From positions 107,304,054 through 107,368,053 of the forward strand of contig CM043949.1 of assembly GCA_014529385.2 (NCBI GenBank): a stretch of 64,000 nucleotides of DNA. The letters are read 5' to 3'. The stretch comes from Adiantum capillus-veneris (taxonomy: Eukaryota; Streptophyta; Polypodiopsida; Polypodiales; Pteridaceae). Of this stretch, positions 34,703-46,597 are shown one piece after another. The first letter of the stretch is position 1. Each line of letters opens with the position of its first letter. Below the pieces are notes generated by a model. That model saw only the letters and a program-made list of their open reading frames with translations. It had not been told where the DNA came from and did not search any database. The position numbers and the translations under genes are program-made.

Positions 34703-35569
34703 ACAATGTGTTGGTAAAAAATAAAGCCCTCTCTCTCTCTCTCTCTCTTCTTGGTCGACCCCTCTTGCCAATTACTCTTGCTAGCCTCCCATTGGCTCCT
34801 ACAAAGCTTAGCCAATCACAGCTTAGAAGCATAATTGATAGCCTTGTGACATTTGTCCCCCTTTCCCCTTTTGTGAGAGCTTTAGGTAATTAAAATAATT
34901 TATTAAATGCTCATTGGACCTTTTAATCTTCTGGCCAATAGGAATTAGGCAAGCCATTGGGCTGCTTGATGCTCATTGGACCCCTTGGTAGACTATCCAA
35001 TAGTATTCTAGGGAGCTTTATTTCTATTGGTTCTTTTATCAATCATTTTAAAATTAATTAGACTAATTTTACTCTAGCCTAATTCTCATTGGTCCACCTC
35101 TATGGCCATCCAATAGGATTTGAGGGAAGATTGGGGGCAACTGGCTTAGGAGTCTGCCATGTGTCTAGTATTCCCTTTGGGGGAGTCTTTAGAGTATGTG
35201 TGTGTGTGTGTGTTTCTCTCTCCTCCCCTACTCTTAGGGCTTGTCCCCTCCTTGATAGGGATGTGGGAAGACATTTGAATCTTCCCACCACCATCCAATT
35301 TTCCCAGCTTTGACCATTTGAACTTTTTAATTAAAATTTTGGAACCGTAGCCTATGGAAGTCTTAATGAAGCTAAACCTTAGGTCTTTTAAGCTCCATTG
35401 ATGCACATTGCTCTTTTGCAGACTATCCTCCTTTGGATCCCTACCGAGAGACCGGTTTGGAAGCCTTACCAATATTCTAGCTTTTACTCCCCTGGTACCT
35501 CCCCATATTAAATGATCAGTTTAACATGAGAAAATCATTTGCGATAATTAGATATTAGTTTTTATGACA
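34013..35569 (-). repeat. Element C LTR (3' LTR in element orientation)
   Basis: 1,557 bp, TG...CA on the minus strand's complement. Contains (TG)n 34669-34698, (CT)n 34731-34748, TG 35198-35211, and repeated ATTGG/CCAAT words (e.g. 34910-35110). Partner at 41287-42817. Confidence 0.93.
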
Positions 35570-35582
35570 TTACCTCTCTCTT
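35570..35582 (-). other. Polypurine tract of element C
   Basis: TACCTCTCTCTTG on the plus strand, i.e. CAAGAGAGAGGTA on the minus strand, directly abutting the LTR. The same tract is found at 12206 in element A. Confidence 0.8.
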
Positions 35583-35929
35583 GAAATCATAGTCATCCTA
35601 GACTATGAGGTAGAGAAGATAAAGCCTAGTCATTAGTCTGTTTGCTAGTGGGTAGAGGATCCCTATTTTGCCCTACGGCACCGTTCCAGAATGGATGGCT
35701 AGTCCATTTGGTGCTTGAGAGCCTTAGCTTCCACAAGCATGTCTGCACATTAGTTCGTATCGATATTCCATAGTAGAGTGACAAACTCTACTTGGTGTTT
35801 GGGAGACGTCGTCTCCACAAACATGATCCGAAGCATGCATACTTATTAACATTTGTGCACAATATAGAAAAGAGAGTCTTATAAGATAGAAACTTTGTTC
35901 ATTTATACGTATTTACATTTGCTTACTCT

Positions 35930-36285
35930 AGGGAATCATTGTAAGCATTGACAAGGTTTAGGTTATCCTTTAATTGTATGCCTTGCATCCATCTAGCATC
36001 TTCAAAAGGATAGTTTTTAAACTTGATAAGATATCATCAAATAGTCTTACCGCCTCTCAGTACCTTGTCTTCATGTCAGAGAATGGACTCGTGTAGCGCC
36101 TCTTCTTGGTCCTTGATCTCCGGTGGGTCTTTAATGGTTGCTTCTTGAGGTGGCTCTCCTTTGTAAGGCTTTAGTTGGATCACGTGGAAAGCATTGTGTA
36201 TGAGCCAATTGTTGGGAAACTTGAGTTGATAGTTCATCTCATTGATTGGCCTAAGAATTTGAAAGGGACCATAGTACCTTTGCTA
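35930..36285 (-). pseudogene. pol: Element C integrase tail and chromodomain
   Basis: Minus strand: GPFQILRPINEMNYQLKFP, WLIHNAFHVIQLKPYKGEPP, then an acidic linker (IKDPPEIKDQEEALHE). A chromodomain-like end follows: LRGGKTI..YLIKFKNYPFEDARWM at about 35970-36070. Chromodomains at the integrase C-terminus define chromoviruses and are thought to guide insertion by binding histone marks. Stops interrupt the domain (TGA after ESIL and a double stop after GGKTI). Confidence 0.82.
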
Positions 36286-37141
36286 ACTTAGCATAGTACT
36301 TTTTGTGTCCTGTAGGATTCTTGCCCGTTGTGTGCCTTAATTGAGCCTTGGGAAACTTAAGCAAGACCCAATCATTTTGTTTAAAGGCTAGAGCTCTTTT
36401 GTGCTTATCAGTAGCAGCCTTTTGTCTTGTTGAGAGATGGAAATAGCATCCTTATCTTTTTGGAAAAAATCTTGCAGGTCTTGGCTATATTCATCTATAG
36501 CGAAGATCTTCCCATGTACCTTGAGTAGCAGGGGACTTTTTTATCTTCCCTCTATCACCTCAAAAGGTGCTTTCCTGTGGAAGTATGTACAGTGTTATTG
36601 TAAGCATAATCCACTAAAGGTAAGTACTTCTCCCATTGGGACTTTTGATCTACTTTTGTGACATAAGCTTTTAGTAGATCAAGGATTGTTAGGTTAGCTA
36701 TTTCACTTTGGCCATCCCTTTGGGGATGATAGGCCGAAGAGAAGTTTAGCCTTGTATCTAAATTCTCAAAGAGACCCTTCCAAAAATTACCTATCATTCT
36801 AGGATCTCTATCCGGCACTAAAGACATTGGCAAGCCATGGTACTTGAAGATTTGTGATATAAAGAGGGTTGCCATTTGATGGGCCTTAATAGTCGTTTTG
36901 ACAGGTATGAAATGTGCTTGTTTGCTAAACTTGTCTACTAGCATCCATATTCTTGTATTCCCATGGATAGAGTTGGGAAATCCAAAGATAAAATCCATGG
37001 AAATGCTCTCCCATGGTGAATTAGGATTTGGCAAAGGTTGAAGCAATCCAGGTTGCTTCCCTCTATCAAACTTCGTCTTTTGGTATACCACACATTTTGA
37101 AACATACTCTTGTATGTTTGCTCTTATGGCAGGCCAATAGA
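36286..37141 (-). pseudogene. pol: Element C integrase core
   Basis: The minus-strand frame 37091-36555 carries CVVYQKTKFDRGKQPGLLQP, then the catalytic core with Asp in SMDFIFGFP, Asp in LVPDRDPRM and Glu in DGQSEIANLT. These are flanked by WMLVDKFSKQAHFIPVK and SAYHPQRDGQ. A stop lies at the junction with the zinc finger (GMET, then FYWPA), and the frame is lost after VHTSTGK. The first and last parts remain recognisable in other frames to 36286. Confidence 0.88.
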
Positions 37142-37142
37142 A

Positions 37143-37571
37143 TTATGTTTCCATCCCTTTTATGGTAGATTGAATCCCTCTATGTCCCACATAAGAAGGA
37201 GCATGAGATTGATACATTACTTTCTCACGTAGTGAGTTAGTGACGCATAGTCTATTGCCATAGAGAAGATGACCATCTTGTAGGGTAAATGGTTCTTCCT
37301 TCTTCCCTAGTGCAAGGGCTGAAATCACATCTCTAAAATTGGAATCAATAGTGTACTCATCTATCATAGAAGATAGATCATTGTGAGTTGCTATGGATAC
37401 CGCATTCACTCCCGGTCGTCTTGAGAGTGCATCGGCCACTTGATTATGCTTGCCAGCAATGTGAGCAATATGAAAATGGAATTGTAAAAGGAAATTTTCC
37501 CACCTCATTTGTTTGTCGGAAAGCTTGGTATGTGTCTTGAAGTACTTAAGGCTTTGGTGATCTGTTCGCAC
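37143..37571 (-). pseudogene. pol: Element C RNase H C-terminus and integrase zinc finger
   Basis: Open minus-strand frame: RTDHQSLKYFKTHTKL (the TDH block with a catalytic Asp), QMRWENFLLQFHFHI, AGKHNQVADALSRRP (terminal RNase H Asp). A linker and the HHCC start follow: HAPSYVGHRGIQSTI. The frame overlaps the preceding RNase H frame by 26 bases, indicating a frameshift near 37550-37570. Confidence 0.88.
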
Positions 37572-37809
37572 ACAGAATGAAAGGAGCCCCCAATAAATAG
37601 TGCTTCCATGAGTCTAAAGCATGTAGAGCTGCTAAGAGTTCCTTCTCATATATCCCTAGAGATTGCTCAACAAGGTAGAGTATTTGACTTTTGTAGGCTA
37701 TGGCATGCCCTCCTTGTAGCAAAACAGCTCCAAGACAATCACCACAAGTGTCACATTGGACCTCAAATGGATTTAAGAGATCCGGCAGTGTAAGCACAGG
37801 TTGAGACAT
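37546..37809 (-). pseudogene. pol: Element C RNase H N-terminus
   Basis: Minus-strand frame with LTLPDLLNPFEVQCD (first Asp), GAVLLQGGHAIAY, and YEKELLAALHALDSWKHYLLG (Glu block). A frameshift at ICAN separates it from the TDH block. Confidence 0.85.
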
Positions 37810-38760
37810 AAGATTTTCTTTAAGCTTTTCAAAAGCATTGTTTTCCTTGGTGGACCATATATACCTAACGTTTTTCTTTGTTAGGTCATGTAATGGTCCC
37901 GCAATTTGTTAGAACTTTTCTATGAATATAGTATGCACACATACCTATAAAGCTTCTTAGTTCATGCAGATTCTTTGTATTAGGCCATCCTTTTATTACC
38001 TCTAACTTTGATGGATCCATTTGGATGCCATCTTGAGAGATAATGTGACCTAAATACTGAATCTCTTGTAAGAAAAATTTACTTTTCTTCGATTAATATA
38101 AAGTTTATTCTCTCGTGAAACTTGAAATATTACCTAGAGGTGCTGCTTGTGTTTGTCGAATGAATTAGAGTAGATGATTATATCATCAAAGAACACTCCA
38201 GTAAAGGTTTGGTGAGGCCTAGATAGCTTCTCCATCAAGCGGTTAAATGTGGCTGGTGCATTGGTCAAGCCAAAAGGCATGACAATGTACTCGTAAAGAC
38301 CAAACGTAGTGCAAAAAATGTGTTCTTTACAATGTCTTGATCAACTATCCTTATTTGATGGTAGCCACTTTTTAAGTCAATCCTACTGAAGTAGGTCGAC
38401 CCTTGTAGCTTATCAAATAGGTCTTCTACCCGTGGAGCGGGAAACCTATTTTTTATAGCGATCCTATATAGTGCTCTATAGTCAACACACATGCAATATG
38501 TGCCATCTTTCTTTTGCATAAAATAACACTGGTGAACAAAATGGAGATGAGCTAGGCCTAACCATGCCTTTCTCAACCAACTCATGCACTTGCCGCATAA
38601 TCTCATCTTGTTAAGCTTGAGAAACTCGATAAGGAGGTTTATTAGGCGGTGAGCTTCCTGGAAGAAGTTCAATTGTGTGGTCGCCACCCCCTCATTTGGG
38701 AGGTAGCTCACAAGGGATTTCGTCAATAAAAACATCTTGGAACCCATTGAGGAAATTGGA
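37810..38760 (-). pseudogene. pol: Element C reverse transcriptase, frameshifted
   Basis: The minus strand shows QKKDGTYCMCVDYRAL, NRFPAPRVEDLFDKL, TYFSRIDLKSGYHQIRI in the frame 38747-38265. After a frameshift it shows AFGLTNAPATFN-like sequence (about 38240-38275) and the polymerase box FFDDIIIYS near 38170-38195. The thumb/connection part continues to 37810 with more stops. Catalytic Asp residues are present, but the frame is not continuous. Confidence 0.85.
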
Positions 38761-38783
38761 TAACTCTAATTCCTTTTGATTGG

Positions 38784-39875
38784 TTATATTTCTTTTGCTA
38801 AAGCATTAGGTTCATTTTGAGAATATTTAATAAAAATCATGTACATGGAAATAGAGCCCTTTATTGACTGATTGAAAGCTTGCTTATGTACAATAGGTAT
38901 GGTACTACCCAACTCCTTAGCATATATGTACATATATTTTTCCCTTAACCTAAAGCAGATTTGTCTTTCAGGGAATTTAACATTGGCAGCCATGCAATCA
39001 AACCATGGTGCCCCTAGGATTACGTCCTCATGCTTGAGAGGAGAGATGAAGAAATCCTCCTTGTCCACATAGCTTTGGACATGGAGCCTCAATTTCCCAA
39101 TTAAGGGAGTGACTGAGGCTTCTTGCCCCTTGAAAGCACCATCTGCAGGTAGGACATCTCCCCTCTCATAGGCTTGGATGCCTAGCTTGGTGACCAACTC
39201 TGTGGATATGCAATTGTGAGTAGAACCAGGGTCAAAGAGAATCAAAGCATCATGTTCTCTTACCTTTCCCCAAGCATAACATAGAGGACATCCTTTGTGA
39301 TGAGCATCCTCTTCTTGAATTTCGACCAAGGTAGCTCGAGGAGGCTCATTATGTGTATTCTTGTGGAGGCAAGCACGATAGGCATGCCCTTGCTCCCCGC
39401 ATTTGAAACAATGGTTATCTTTTTGATAACACTCTAGCTCTTTAGGAGAGAGTTTATTTTTGCCCTTATAAACTCCCTTCTCCTTAGCTTTGTTGTTGTT
39501 GGCATTGCCTTTGCGAGACTTTTGGACATTGTCCCTCCCCTTAGGCTTGTTACGGTCCTTGTTTTCCATGGGCTTAAGATTTGTCTTAGCCCCTTGTTGG
39601 AAGTTGATCCTTGAAGCCACCATGGTATTGTGTATGACTGCAGATATGGTGCGTGGCCTTTGGGAGTTAACATACTCCGCCATATACTCAGATAAACCCG
39701 AACAAAATTGTTGTTTTTGCTCTCCAAAATCCATCTTTTTGTAGACATTGGCTTTGAGATATAAATCCCAAAACTTGTCTACATATTTTTGAATATATTC
39801 GTAGGGAGAGAGCTTCAAGCTTCGCCATTTGGTGAGTACTTTGTCTTTGGCATCCGTAGCCAAAAACTGCTTCAT
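38784..39875 (-). pseudogene. gag: Element C gag C-terminal half, CCHC knuckle and protease
   Basis: 363-codon open minus-strand frame. Gag motif: LKLSPYEYIQKYVDKFWDL, FCSGLSEYMAEYV. Then a Lys/Asn-rich region (about residues 95-145), the CCHC knuckle CFKCGEQGHAYRAC, and the protease core LILFDPGSTHNCIS with DPG in place of DSG/DTG. A conserved HEDVILGAPWF follows. The frame ends before RT, at TGA/TAA in EPNALAKEI. The Pro in the active-site triplet is unusual but occurs in some plant Ty3 elements. Confidence 0.88.
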
Positions 39876-40847
39876 GATGGAAGCTCTTAAATCTTTTCAT
39901 GTTTTTGGAGCTTCTCCGTGTGCTCGTAGGCTAGACCACCATTGCCTGATGGAATTTTGAAAATGCATAGCTACATGACGTAGCTTAGAGGACTCCGTGA
40001 ATCCCTTATCTCCAAACGCCACATTGAATTGTTGGATAAAGGCCAAGACCTTGTCCTTAGGACCAAAGGTGGCATCGTAGGTAAGGAAAGAGATATTCTT
40101 TCATCCCTCTTTGAAATTTTTGATCTTGGACAACCTTTTCCAGGCGGCATAGTATTTCCTATGGCCTCTTCTTTTGGGTGGTTTAAGAGCTTCACCATCA
40201 CTTTCTTCAAAAGAGGAAGAGTGTGAGGAGGATAGAGAAGAGGGTGACCTCTCGTCATCTTTTTCTTTCCTTGTTCCTCCTTGTCTACACCCACTTTCTT
40301 CAAAAGAGGAAGATGATGAAGAAGATGGAGAAGAGGGTGACCTCTTTCTCACCTTTTTCTTCTCTTGTTTTCTATCTTCCCTCTTTGAATTATGGTGAAG
40401 AGGAGTATGTGATGGTCTTCTCCATTTAGGGAGTGTTGGAGAGCATTTTGCCCGCCATCTTCGTGGAGAGATCTCCGCCGAGGTGGTAGGAGACTCACTT
40501 ATTTATAGTTCTTTCGATGGGGGCTCTACCGTTGAAACATGGGTTCTCCTTTGGGAGGGAGATGCCTCATCGAGTAGTAAGGTTTTGAGCCCTTCGTACG
40601 GATCCTCCTCTTTTTCCCTTATCTCAGAGAGTCCTCTTTTAGAAGCCTCAACAGGAGCTTTCCTAGGTACTCTCTCTTCTTGTTAGGGAGTTTGGAGAAT
40701 ACCATGGGTGCGCAATTGTTGTAGCACTTCACCTTGGAGGGATGGATTGCCCAGAGCTTATTGAAGCCTAGAAACAAGATAGTTTACAAGCATAGGGGCA
40801 TCACTTGGTGCTCTTTCATTAGCAAAATCAAAGCTATCCACATTCAT
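39876..40847 (-). pseudogene. gag: Element C gag N-terminal half
   Basis: Starts ATG at 40847 (MNVDSFDFANERAPSDAPM), matching element A gag. Contains two Ser-rich blocks in tandem: SPSSPSSSSSSSFEES at about 40290-40345 and SPSSLSSSHSSSFEES at about 40200-40255. Then KYYAAWKRLSKIKNF, a stop near 40101, and VAFGDKGFTESSKLRHVAMH. At least four in-frame stops separate the pieces. Confidence 0.8.
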
Positions 40848-41273
40848 TTCAATCTCTTTTCCCTTGTCAATCATACTAGAAAATTTTAGTTGTCAATTTT
40901 TACTTGTACTTTGACACTTCAAGCCCTAGTTGCTACTCCTCTTACCTTCAAAGATAAGCACTCAAGCATCTATACCCATGGCTCGAATATTATTAATTGC
41001 AAGGAATAGAAGAGAGGGTTTACCAGAGCCAAGACAACATCGGTTACTATCAAGCTTCTAATAGATCAATAATGGTTAAGCCATAGGCAATCCCCGTAGG
41101 ACTCCATTATAAAGACCATAGCTCTAGACGGTATCCCCATTAAACTAAATAAAGGAGGCGTGCTTCAAGGATGAAAAATCCCTATTCTACTTACTCTTTT
41201 GCAATTAATAACACCAACCATTTGTAGCAAGCTTGAGGACCTCTCTTCTTGAGCAAGAAATGAGAAACCAATA
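40848..41273 (-). other. Element C untranslated leader
   Basis: Between the gag start and the primer-binding site; no reading frame of note. Parallels 25078-25501 of element A. Confidence 0.6.
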
Positions 41274-41285
41274 GCTCTGATACCA
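41274..41285 (-). other. Primer-binding site of element C (iMet type)
   Basis: TGGTATCAGAGC on the minus strand, one base from the LTR. Complement of the initiator tRNA-Met 3' end. Confidence 0.92.
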
Positions 41286-41286
41286 A

Positions 41287-42817
41287 TGTAACATCTAATG
41301 CACTAGCAACTTGTGTGTAGCAAAAATTGATAACATAGTGAGAATTTTGTTAAGAACAAGTTCTTAATGAGAATAGAGAGAGTACTTAATTTGAGAAAGT
41401 AACATAGCAATTTACACCTAGCTAATTTGGCATAGACAATACTTGAAAAGAGAGAGAAATAGAACAATTGACAACAGTTTAGGACCCGATTTACATGGAG
41501 CCGGTCCCCCCTCCATAAAGGCTTTGTATTATAGCTTCTCTTATCAAAGGAGACTTTTGTACAATGCAATTCTTGTGTTCCTTGACAAAACTTGTTGGTG
41601 CAATGAAGATGGAAGCTTCATGCACCAAATTATGGTTGAAAAACACACCTAGTGTCCCTAGCCTCAGTCCTCCCAAGACCTCACACACCTTCAAAAATGG
41701 TGAGAGCTAGTAGGAAATGAGGATGATTGAGAGAAAGAAGATGTATCTTACAAGAAAGAAGTACTCTCCTCACATAATAACTCTAATAGCATAGCTTATC
41801 TTAGTAATTAGCATGTTAGAGGAGATGAGCATGCCATTGAAGCTTGGCTCTTGGGTGGATTTGCATTCCACAGCCAAGACTTGTTGGTGTAGGCCTCTAC
41901 TTCTCAATTCTTGGAGAAGGATATGGAGTTCTTGCTCAACCATAAGTTGTGTGTGTGTGTGTGTGTAGCATTGTGTTGGTAAAAAATGGAGCCCTCTCTC
42001 TCTCTTCTTGATCGACTCCTCTTGCCAATTACTCTTGCTAGCCTCCCATTGGCTCCTACAAAGCTTAGCCAATCACAAACTAGAAACATAATTGATAGCC
42101 TTGTGGCATGTGTCCCCCTTTCCCCTTTTGTGAGAGCTTTAGGTAATTAAAATAATTTATTAAACTCTTATTGGACCTTTTAATCTTCTGGCCAATAGGA
42201 ATCATGAAAGCCATTGGGCTGCTTGATGCTGATTGGACCACTTGGTAGACTGTCCAATAGTCTTCTGGGGAGCTTAATTTATATTGGTTCTTTTATCAAG
42301 CATTTTACAATTAATTAGACTAATTTATCTCTAGCCTAATTCTCATTGGTACACCTCTATGGCCATCCAATAGGATTTGAGGGAAGATTGGGGCAACTCG
42401 CCTAGGAGTCTTCCATGTGTCCACTATGTCCTTTGGAGAGAGAGAGTGTGTGTGTGTGTGTGTTTCTCTCTCCTCCCCTACTCTTAGGGCTCGCCCCCTC
42501 CTTGATAGGGATGTGGAAAGACTTTTGAGTCTTCCCACCACCATCCAATTTTCCCAACTTTGACCATTTGGACGTTTTAATTAAAATTTTGGAACCTTAG
42601 CCTATGGAAGTCTTAATGAAGCTAAACCTTAGGTCTTTTACGCTCCATTGATGCACATTTCTCTTTTGCAAATTGTCCCCCTTTGGATCCCTACTAAGAC
42701 CGGTTTGGCAGCCTTACCAATATTCTAACTTTTACTCCCCTAGTACCTCCCCATATTAAATAATCAGTTTAACATGAGAAAATCATTTGAGAGAATTAGA
42801 TATTAGTTTTTATGACA
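41287..42817 (-). repeat. Element C LTR (5' LTR in element orientation)
   Basis: 1,531 bp partner of 34013-35569. TG microsatellites at about 41947-41966 and 42447-42462 are shorter than in the partner. It ends TATGACA at 42817, followed by target duplication TGTTT. Confidence 0.93.
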
Positions 42818-44082
42818 TGTTTATACAATAGCACCAGATCAATTGGGCAACATTAGATATCCCTCCTCATTGTGTGCAGAGAATTCAACCAAGCATGGCT
42901 AAAATCTCCACCAGATCTTGTTAATAAGTCATCATATGTATGCTCAGTAGGCAAGGACCATGGGTGTACATTGATTCGCAATAGGCAAGGCACAATGTTA
43001 GACCCAAGGGAGCAAGAGAGAGGTGATAAGATATGGAGGGATTAGCGTACGCAATTGGGGTGCGGAGGGAGATGATGGAGGAAGTCAAGAGGGCAGTCAA
43101 AGCAAGGGACAACTAGAATAGAATCTGTCACAAAAGACGCATGGAAAAAATGAAAATATACCAAGTACCAAGCAGTGAAGGACCAGGCATTGGTGGAGAC
43201 AAATATAAATTTTAATTATTACCCCATCAACCACTTGATTCAAGAAAAGGTGTGGGTCCCATAGGATTTAAACCCATTAGTCATCATCAGCTCATTCTTA
43301 TCCTGGCATAGAGAAGAGACAAAGGTCATCCATCACATGTTGAAAAAATCCCATATGACAAAATCATCATCTTTATTATGCTGAGCTTATGCTAGATTCC
43401 ACAAAGGGTACACATGCTATGTGTATTGTAAGGGTTAATTAGGGGCACAACTACGGTTGAGTCCCGTCGAGGGTTAACCATGCTAGATGCACTGCAAGGG
43501 TTAAATCACATCTTCTGCACAATAAAGTCGGATACTCCTACTGAGACCAAGCCAAATGAAATGATTCAAGTAGTCATGACAGGATGTACTCAATCAAGTA
43601 AAAGAAGGCCATACCAATAGCTGCCAAATATTAGGTAGAGGCAGCTAAATATACAAGGGGTTGATTCCCATACTAGCAGGGAACTAATGTGTTTTTGAGA
43701 GCCCGATTAAGTAGTAAAATTGATAAGTTGGAATAGGAGAAAATAACCCAATAAAATTTTAGCAAAAAACCTTTTTTTTTAATTTGATACAATTATGTAT
43801 GTGTGTGTATCACAGATCAAGGTTATTATGACTACAACATCTGCAATTGCCCTATTTACTTAGGCATGGTAAAAGGGAGGAAAAAGGGATTGGGAGGAAA
43901 CAAGCTCAATGGAAAACCAGTTCTCAGAAGAGTGTGTGTTTGTGACGGTGTGTCCCATTAGGATAGTGCAAGTTAAATACTCAAAATAAGCATTCCCAAG
44001 ACATAAAAGGCTCAGACTTAAGCACTTTTCACAAGCCATATAGAAAGTCCAGTCTAGGTAGGTCAAGCCAATTATAGTGACA

Positions 44083-44094
<12 letters not shown>
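42818..44094. other. Intergenic, no gene recognised
   Basis: Right flank of element C. Frames are short (43860-44066 minus, 68 codons) and have no motif. Confidence 0.45.
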
Positions 44095-44154
<60 letters not shown>

Positions 44155-44160
44155 GCGTGT
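44095..44160. repeat. (GT)n microsatellite, about 66 bp
   Basis: GT run, with two GC interruptions at its 3' end (GTGTGCGTGTGCGTGT). Confidence 0.95.
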
Positions 44161-44477
44161 TTAAGTATGAAAATCCCCTTATAATTGAACCATACTTAGA
44201 CAATTGTATTAAATAATATTTTAAAACAAGATTTCCTAAACCTCAATTATGATTTCATATACACCAATACAACATTCTGTATCTAATGGATAATACAATC
44301 ACTTAGATCAAAAATTTAATCTTTGATCACTACAAAGTGATATCTTAGTGTTGTATCTCTATGTGCCCACCCTTTGGGATGAGCTTCCACTACATCTACA
44401 TGGAGAAGGATCCAACTGGTACATTGGACGATCTTCTGTTATTGCTGCAGTTGTTGTTGTAATCCCAAGGAAAGAAT

Positions 44478-44600
44478 CTCTTACCTGCCACCATCCAAGA
44501 AATGCAAGTCCATCAGTACTGGCAATTATTGGGAAGACAGGTGTCAACAACTCCCTCCCCTTGTTATCAATGTCCAGAATTATAACAAAAACTAACAACC
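44478..44600 (-). other. Exon-like segment, minus strand, paralogue of 9421-9500
   Basis: Minus-strand frame: GRELLTPVFPIIASTDGL, AFLGWWQ, then GTAAGAG (donor). The same donor context and ACACCTGTCTTCCCA block occur at 9421-9500 in degraded form. In both places a copy of repeat R lies 50-350 bp upstream in transcription sense. Protein not recognised. Confidence 0.35.
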
Positions 44601-44648
44601 TAACACAGATCAAGTATTTGAGTCATATATTTGCATAATATAATTCTA

Positions 44649-44748
44649 GGAAAAATCGGACAGCATCTCCTTTGTAATTTGGATCAATTTTCAAAAGTCC
44701 AGTCCAATGCCATCTCACTCGAGACCCTCACGTGAGGATTAAGGCTCT
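44649..44748. repeat. Dispersed repeat family R, copy 5 (best preserved)
   Basis: AAAAATCGGACAGCATC, then TTTTCAAAAGTCCAGT, ATGCCATCTCACTCGAGACC and a perfect 12-bp palindrome CCTCACGTGAGG (44726-44737), followed by ATTAAGGC. Confidence 0.75.
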
Positions 44749-45579
44749 TCAAGAAGCATTGGAGTGTTTTCAAAGTAAAACACTAATCACTAATTTCAAA
44801 AGTTATGCATCTATTCAACAAGAAGAAAAGTGTTAAAAAGTAATTCCCAATATTGGATTTACTAACGTGAGTATACTTTGCCACACCCAACAACTATAGT
44901 CATACACCTACCACCATAAATGTGAAAAAGACTAGAATCAACTACAAAAAACCATGCTTTTCCAACCCAAAACCATGTGTGAGAAATCTGAATAGTTAAC
45001 AACTAGGCTGTTCAAAATATTTGAGGTCCTTCTATAAATCCACATAAAAAGCATGTCCTTGCTTACCATTATGGTTAACATCTCTTGTATTCCAAAAATA
45101 TGGTTTAGATCCTCAAAAAACCAAGATATTTTATGTTTCAAAGAAATGTCCATAATATTATGTAGTTAAGCCGGAGTAATCATCTAGTTGATCAGACAAT
45201 CTAGCCAACTAGTCAGCAAAAAAGGACCAGCAAATTGATTTTTATATACCAGATCCTAAATTTCCAGATTACTGATAATCGTTCAACAACTGTACTTGAT
45301 TGTGTGCTCAATGTGATATATGTATCCACATGCTGTCTAAGCTATGCACACCCGCATCCATGTATTAGACCAATCCAAGAGATAGTTAGCAAAGCACAAT
45401 ACCAAGCCTTTATGCCATCAACCCACACGTATTTTGAAGCCATATTCCACTAATGATGGAGGTTAGAAGTAAGCTACCCAGCCTTTATGCCATCAACATA
45501 CACATATTTTGAATTCATATTCCATCCGAATCAATATAGCAAACAATTTCCAATTGTGTGTGCCTATTGAAATTTTGAA
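44749..45579. other. Intergenic, no gene recognised
   Basis: A short direct repeat, CAGCCTTTATGCCATCAAC-like, occurs near 45402 and 45479 with TATTTTGAA. No credible frame. Confidence 0.45.
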
Positions 45580-45678
45580 AAAAATTGCCAGCATTTAGTT
45601 AGTATATTGACCTATTTTCAAAAAAGATCCAAGTATGGCCAGCTCTCTAGAGACCCTCACATGAGGTTTTACGGCATA
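45580..45678. repeat. Dispersed repeat family R, copy 6
   Basis: AAAAATTGCCAGCATTTAGT ... CTATTTTCAAAAAAGATCC ... CTCTAGAGACCCTCACATG, with palindrome CCTCACATGAGG at 45655-45666, followed by TTTTACGGC. It ends about 50 bp from the truncation point of copia D. Confidence 0.68.
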
Positions 45679-45732
45679 TGACCAAAAAACATGAACATTT
45701 TGAATGATAAATATCATGTTGGTGATATGAAT

Positions 45733-46325
45733 GCCTGGAGTAATCATCAATGAAAGTCACGAAGTACAGGTAATTGCCCAAGGATGGAGTTTGCATGGGC
45801 CCACAAACATCACTATGCACAAGCTGCAACCTGCATGTGGCCTGAACTGAACCATCCTTTGGAAACTTAGAACGCTGCATCTTACCCAAAATACAACCTT
45901 CACAATCATGTTTGACAGGTGCTTCAAGAGGTGGTAGAGAAGCAACCATATCAGATTTCTGCAAACGCCGCAAACTGGAAAAATTCAGATGACCAAAACA
46001 TGCATGGCAAAGTTTTGCATCTGAAATAGCCCTTGAATCTGCAACAGCATTTGCAAAATTTTGTCCACACTTGTCATAAAAAGTGAGCTTATACAGCCCA
46101 CGGCACAAAAGGCCAGATGCAACAATTTCGTCACCAAAACTGAGATCATGAACTGTACATCTGTCATCCACAAATTTGACTACAAGTCCAAGTCTAGCAA
46201 GTGCGGATACAGACAAGAGATTCTTCTTGATCCCAGGTACATAGAGTGCATCAACAAGTGTGAAGGAACTGCCATTTGCAACAGTAAGCACAATCTTTCC
46301 AACTCCCTGAACCGGATAAGAGGCA
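45733..46325 (-). pseudogene. pol: Element D protease tail, GAG-pre-integrase and integrase N-terminus
   Basis: Minus-strand frame: LTVANGSSFTLVDALYVPGI, KKNLLSVSALARLGL, then AKLCHACFGHLNFSSLRRL (GAG-pre-integrase), CEGCILGKMQRSKFP and the first integrase Asp in LVHSDVCGPM, followed by YFVTFIDDYSRH. After that the frame continues into unrelated sequence. Confidence 0.87.
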
Positions 46326-46327
46326 TT

Positions 46328-46597
46328 TTAGGCACAAGTGACTGAATTCCCATGAGGGACAAACTCAAGAGAGGTGAACAATTCAGGATGTGAGGTAATG
46401 TGCTTTGTAGCACCACTGTCGAAATACCACACATGTGAATCTGCAGCAACTGGCAAGCATGCATCATGGACAACGGGATTGTAAGTGCACTCTGCGCTAA
46501 AAGCCCATTCTGCATCGACATCAGCATCACAATCTCCTTTCACAGAAGACTCAAGAATGGCTACATTTAGTGGAACCAACATTTGTAGTGGAACCAC
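46328..46597 (-). pseudogene. pol: Element D protease N-terminal part
   Basis: Minus-strand frame with VWYFDSGATKHITSHPELF: catalytic DSG intact. Stop after NSVTCA (TAG at 46328-46330) separates it from the tail. Confidence 0.85.

Larger units (their letters stand above)
34013..42817 (-). mobile_element. Ty3/gypsy chromovirus C, complete but inactivated
   Basis: 8,805 bp, LTRs 34013-35569 and 41287-42817, both TGTAACAT(T/C)TAATGCAC...TTTTTATGACA. A perfect 5-bp target duplication TGTTT lies at 34008-34012 and 42818-42822. An iMet primer-binding site and purine tract are in place. Minus-strand order: gag, CCHC, protease, RT, RNase H, integrase, chromodomain. The coding region has several stops and frameshifts. 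LTR differences of several per 100 bp imply a fairly old insertion. It is related to element A and serves as its alignment reference. Confidence 0.95.

Noticed and set aside
40174-40398. Plus-strand acidic ORFs opposite gag of element C
   Set aside because: Shadow of the Ser-rich SSFEES duplication on the minus strand.
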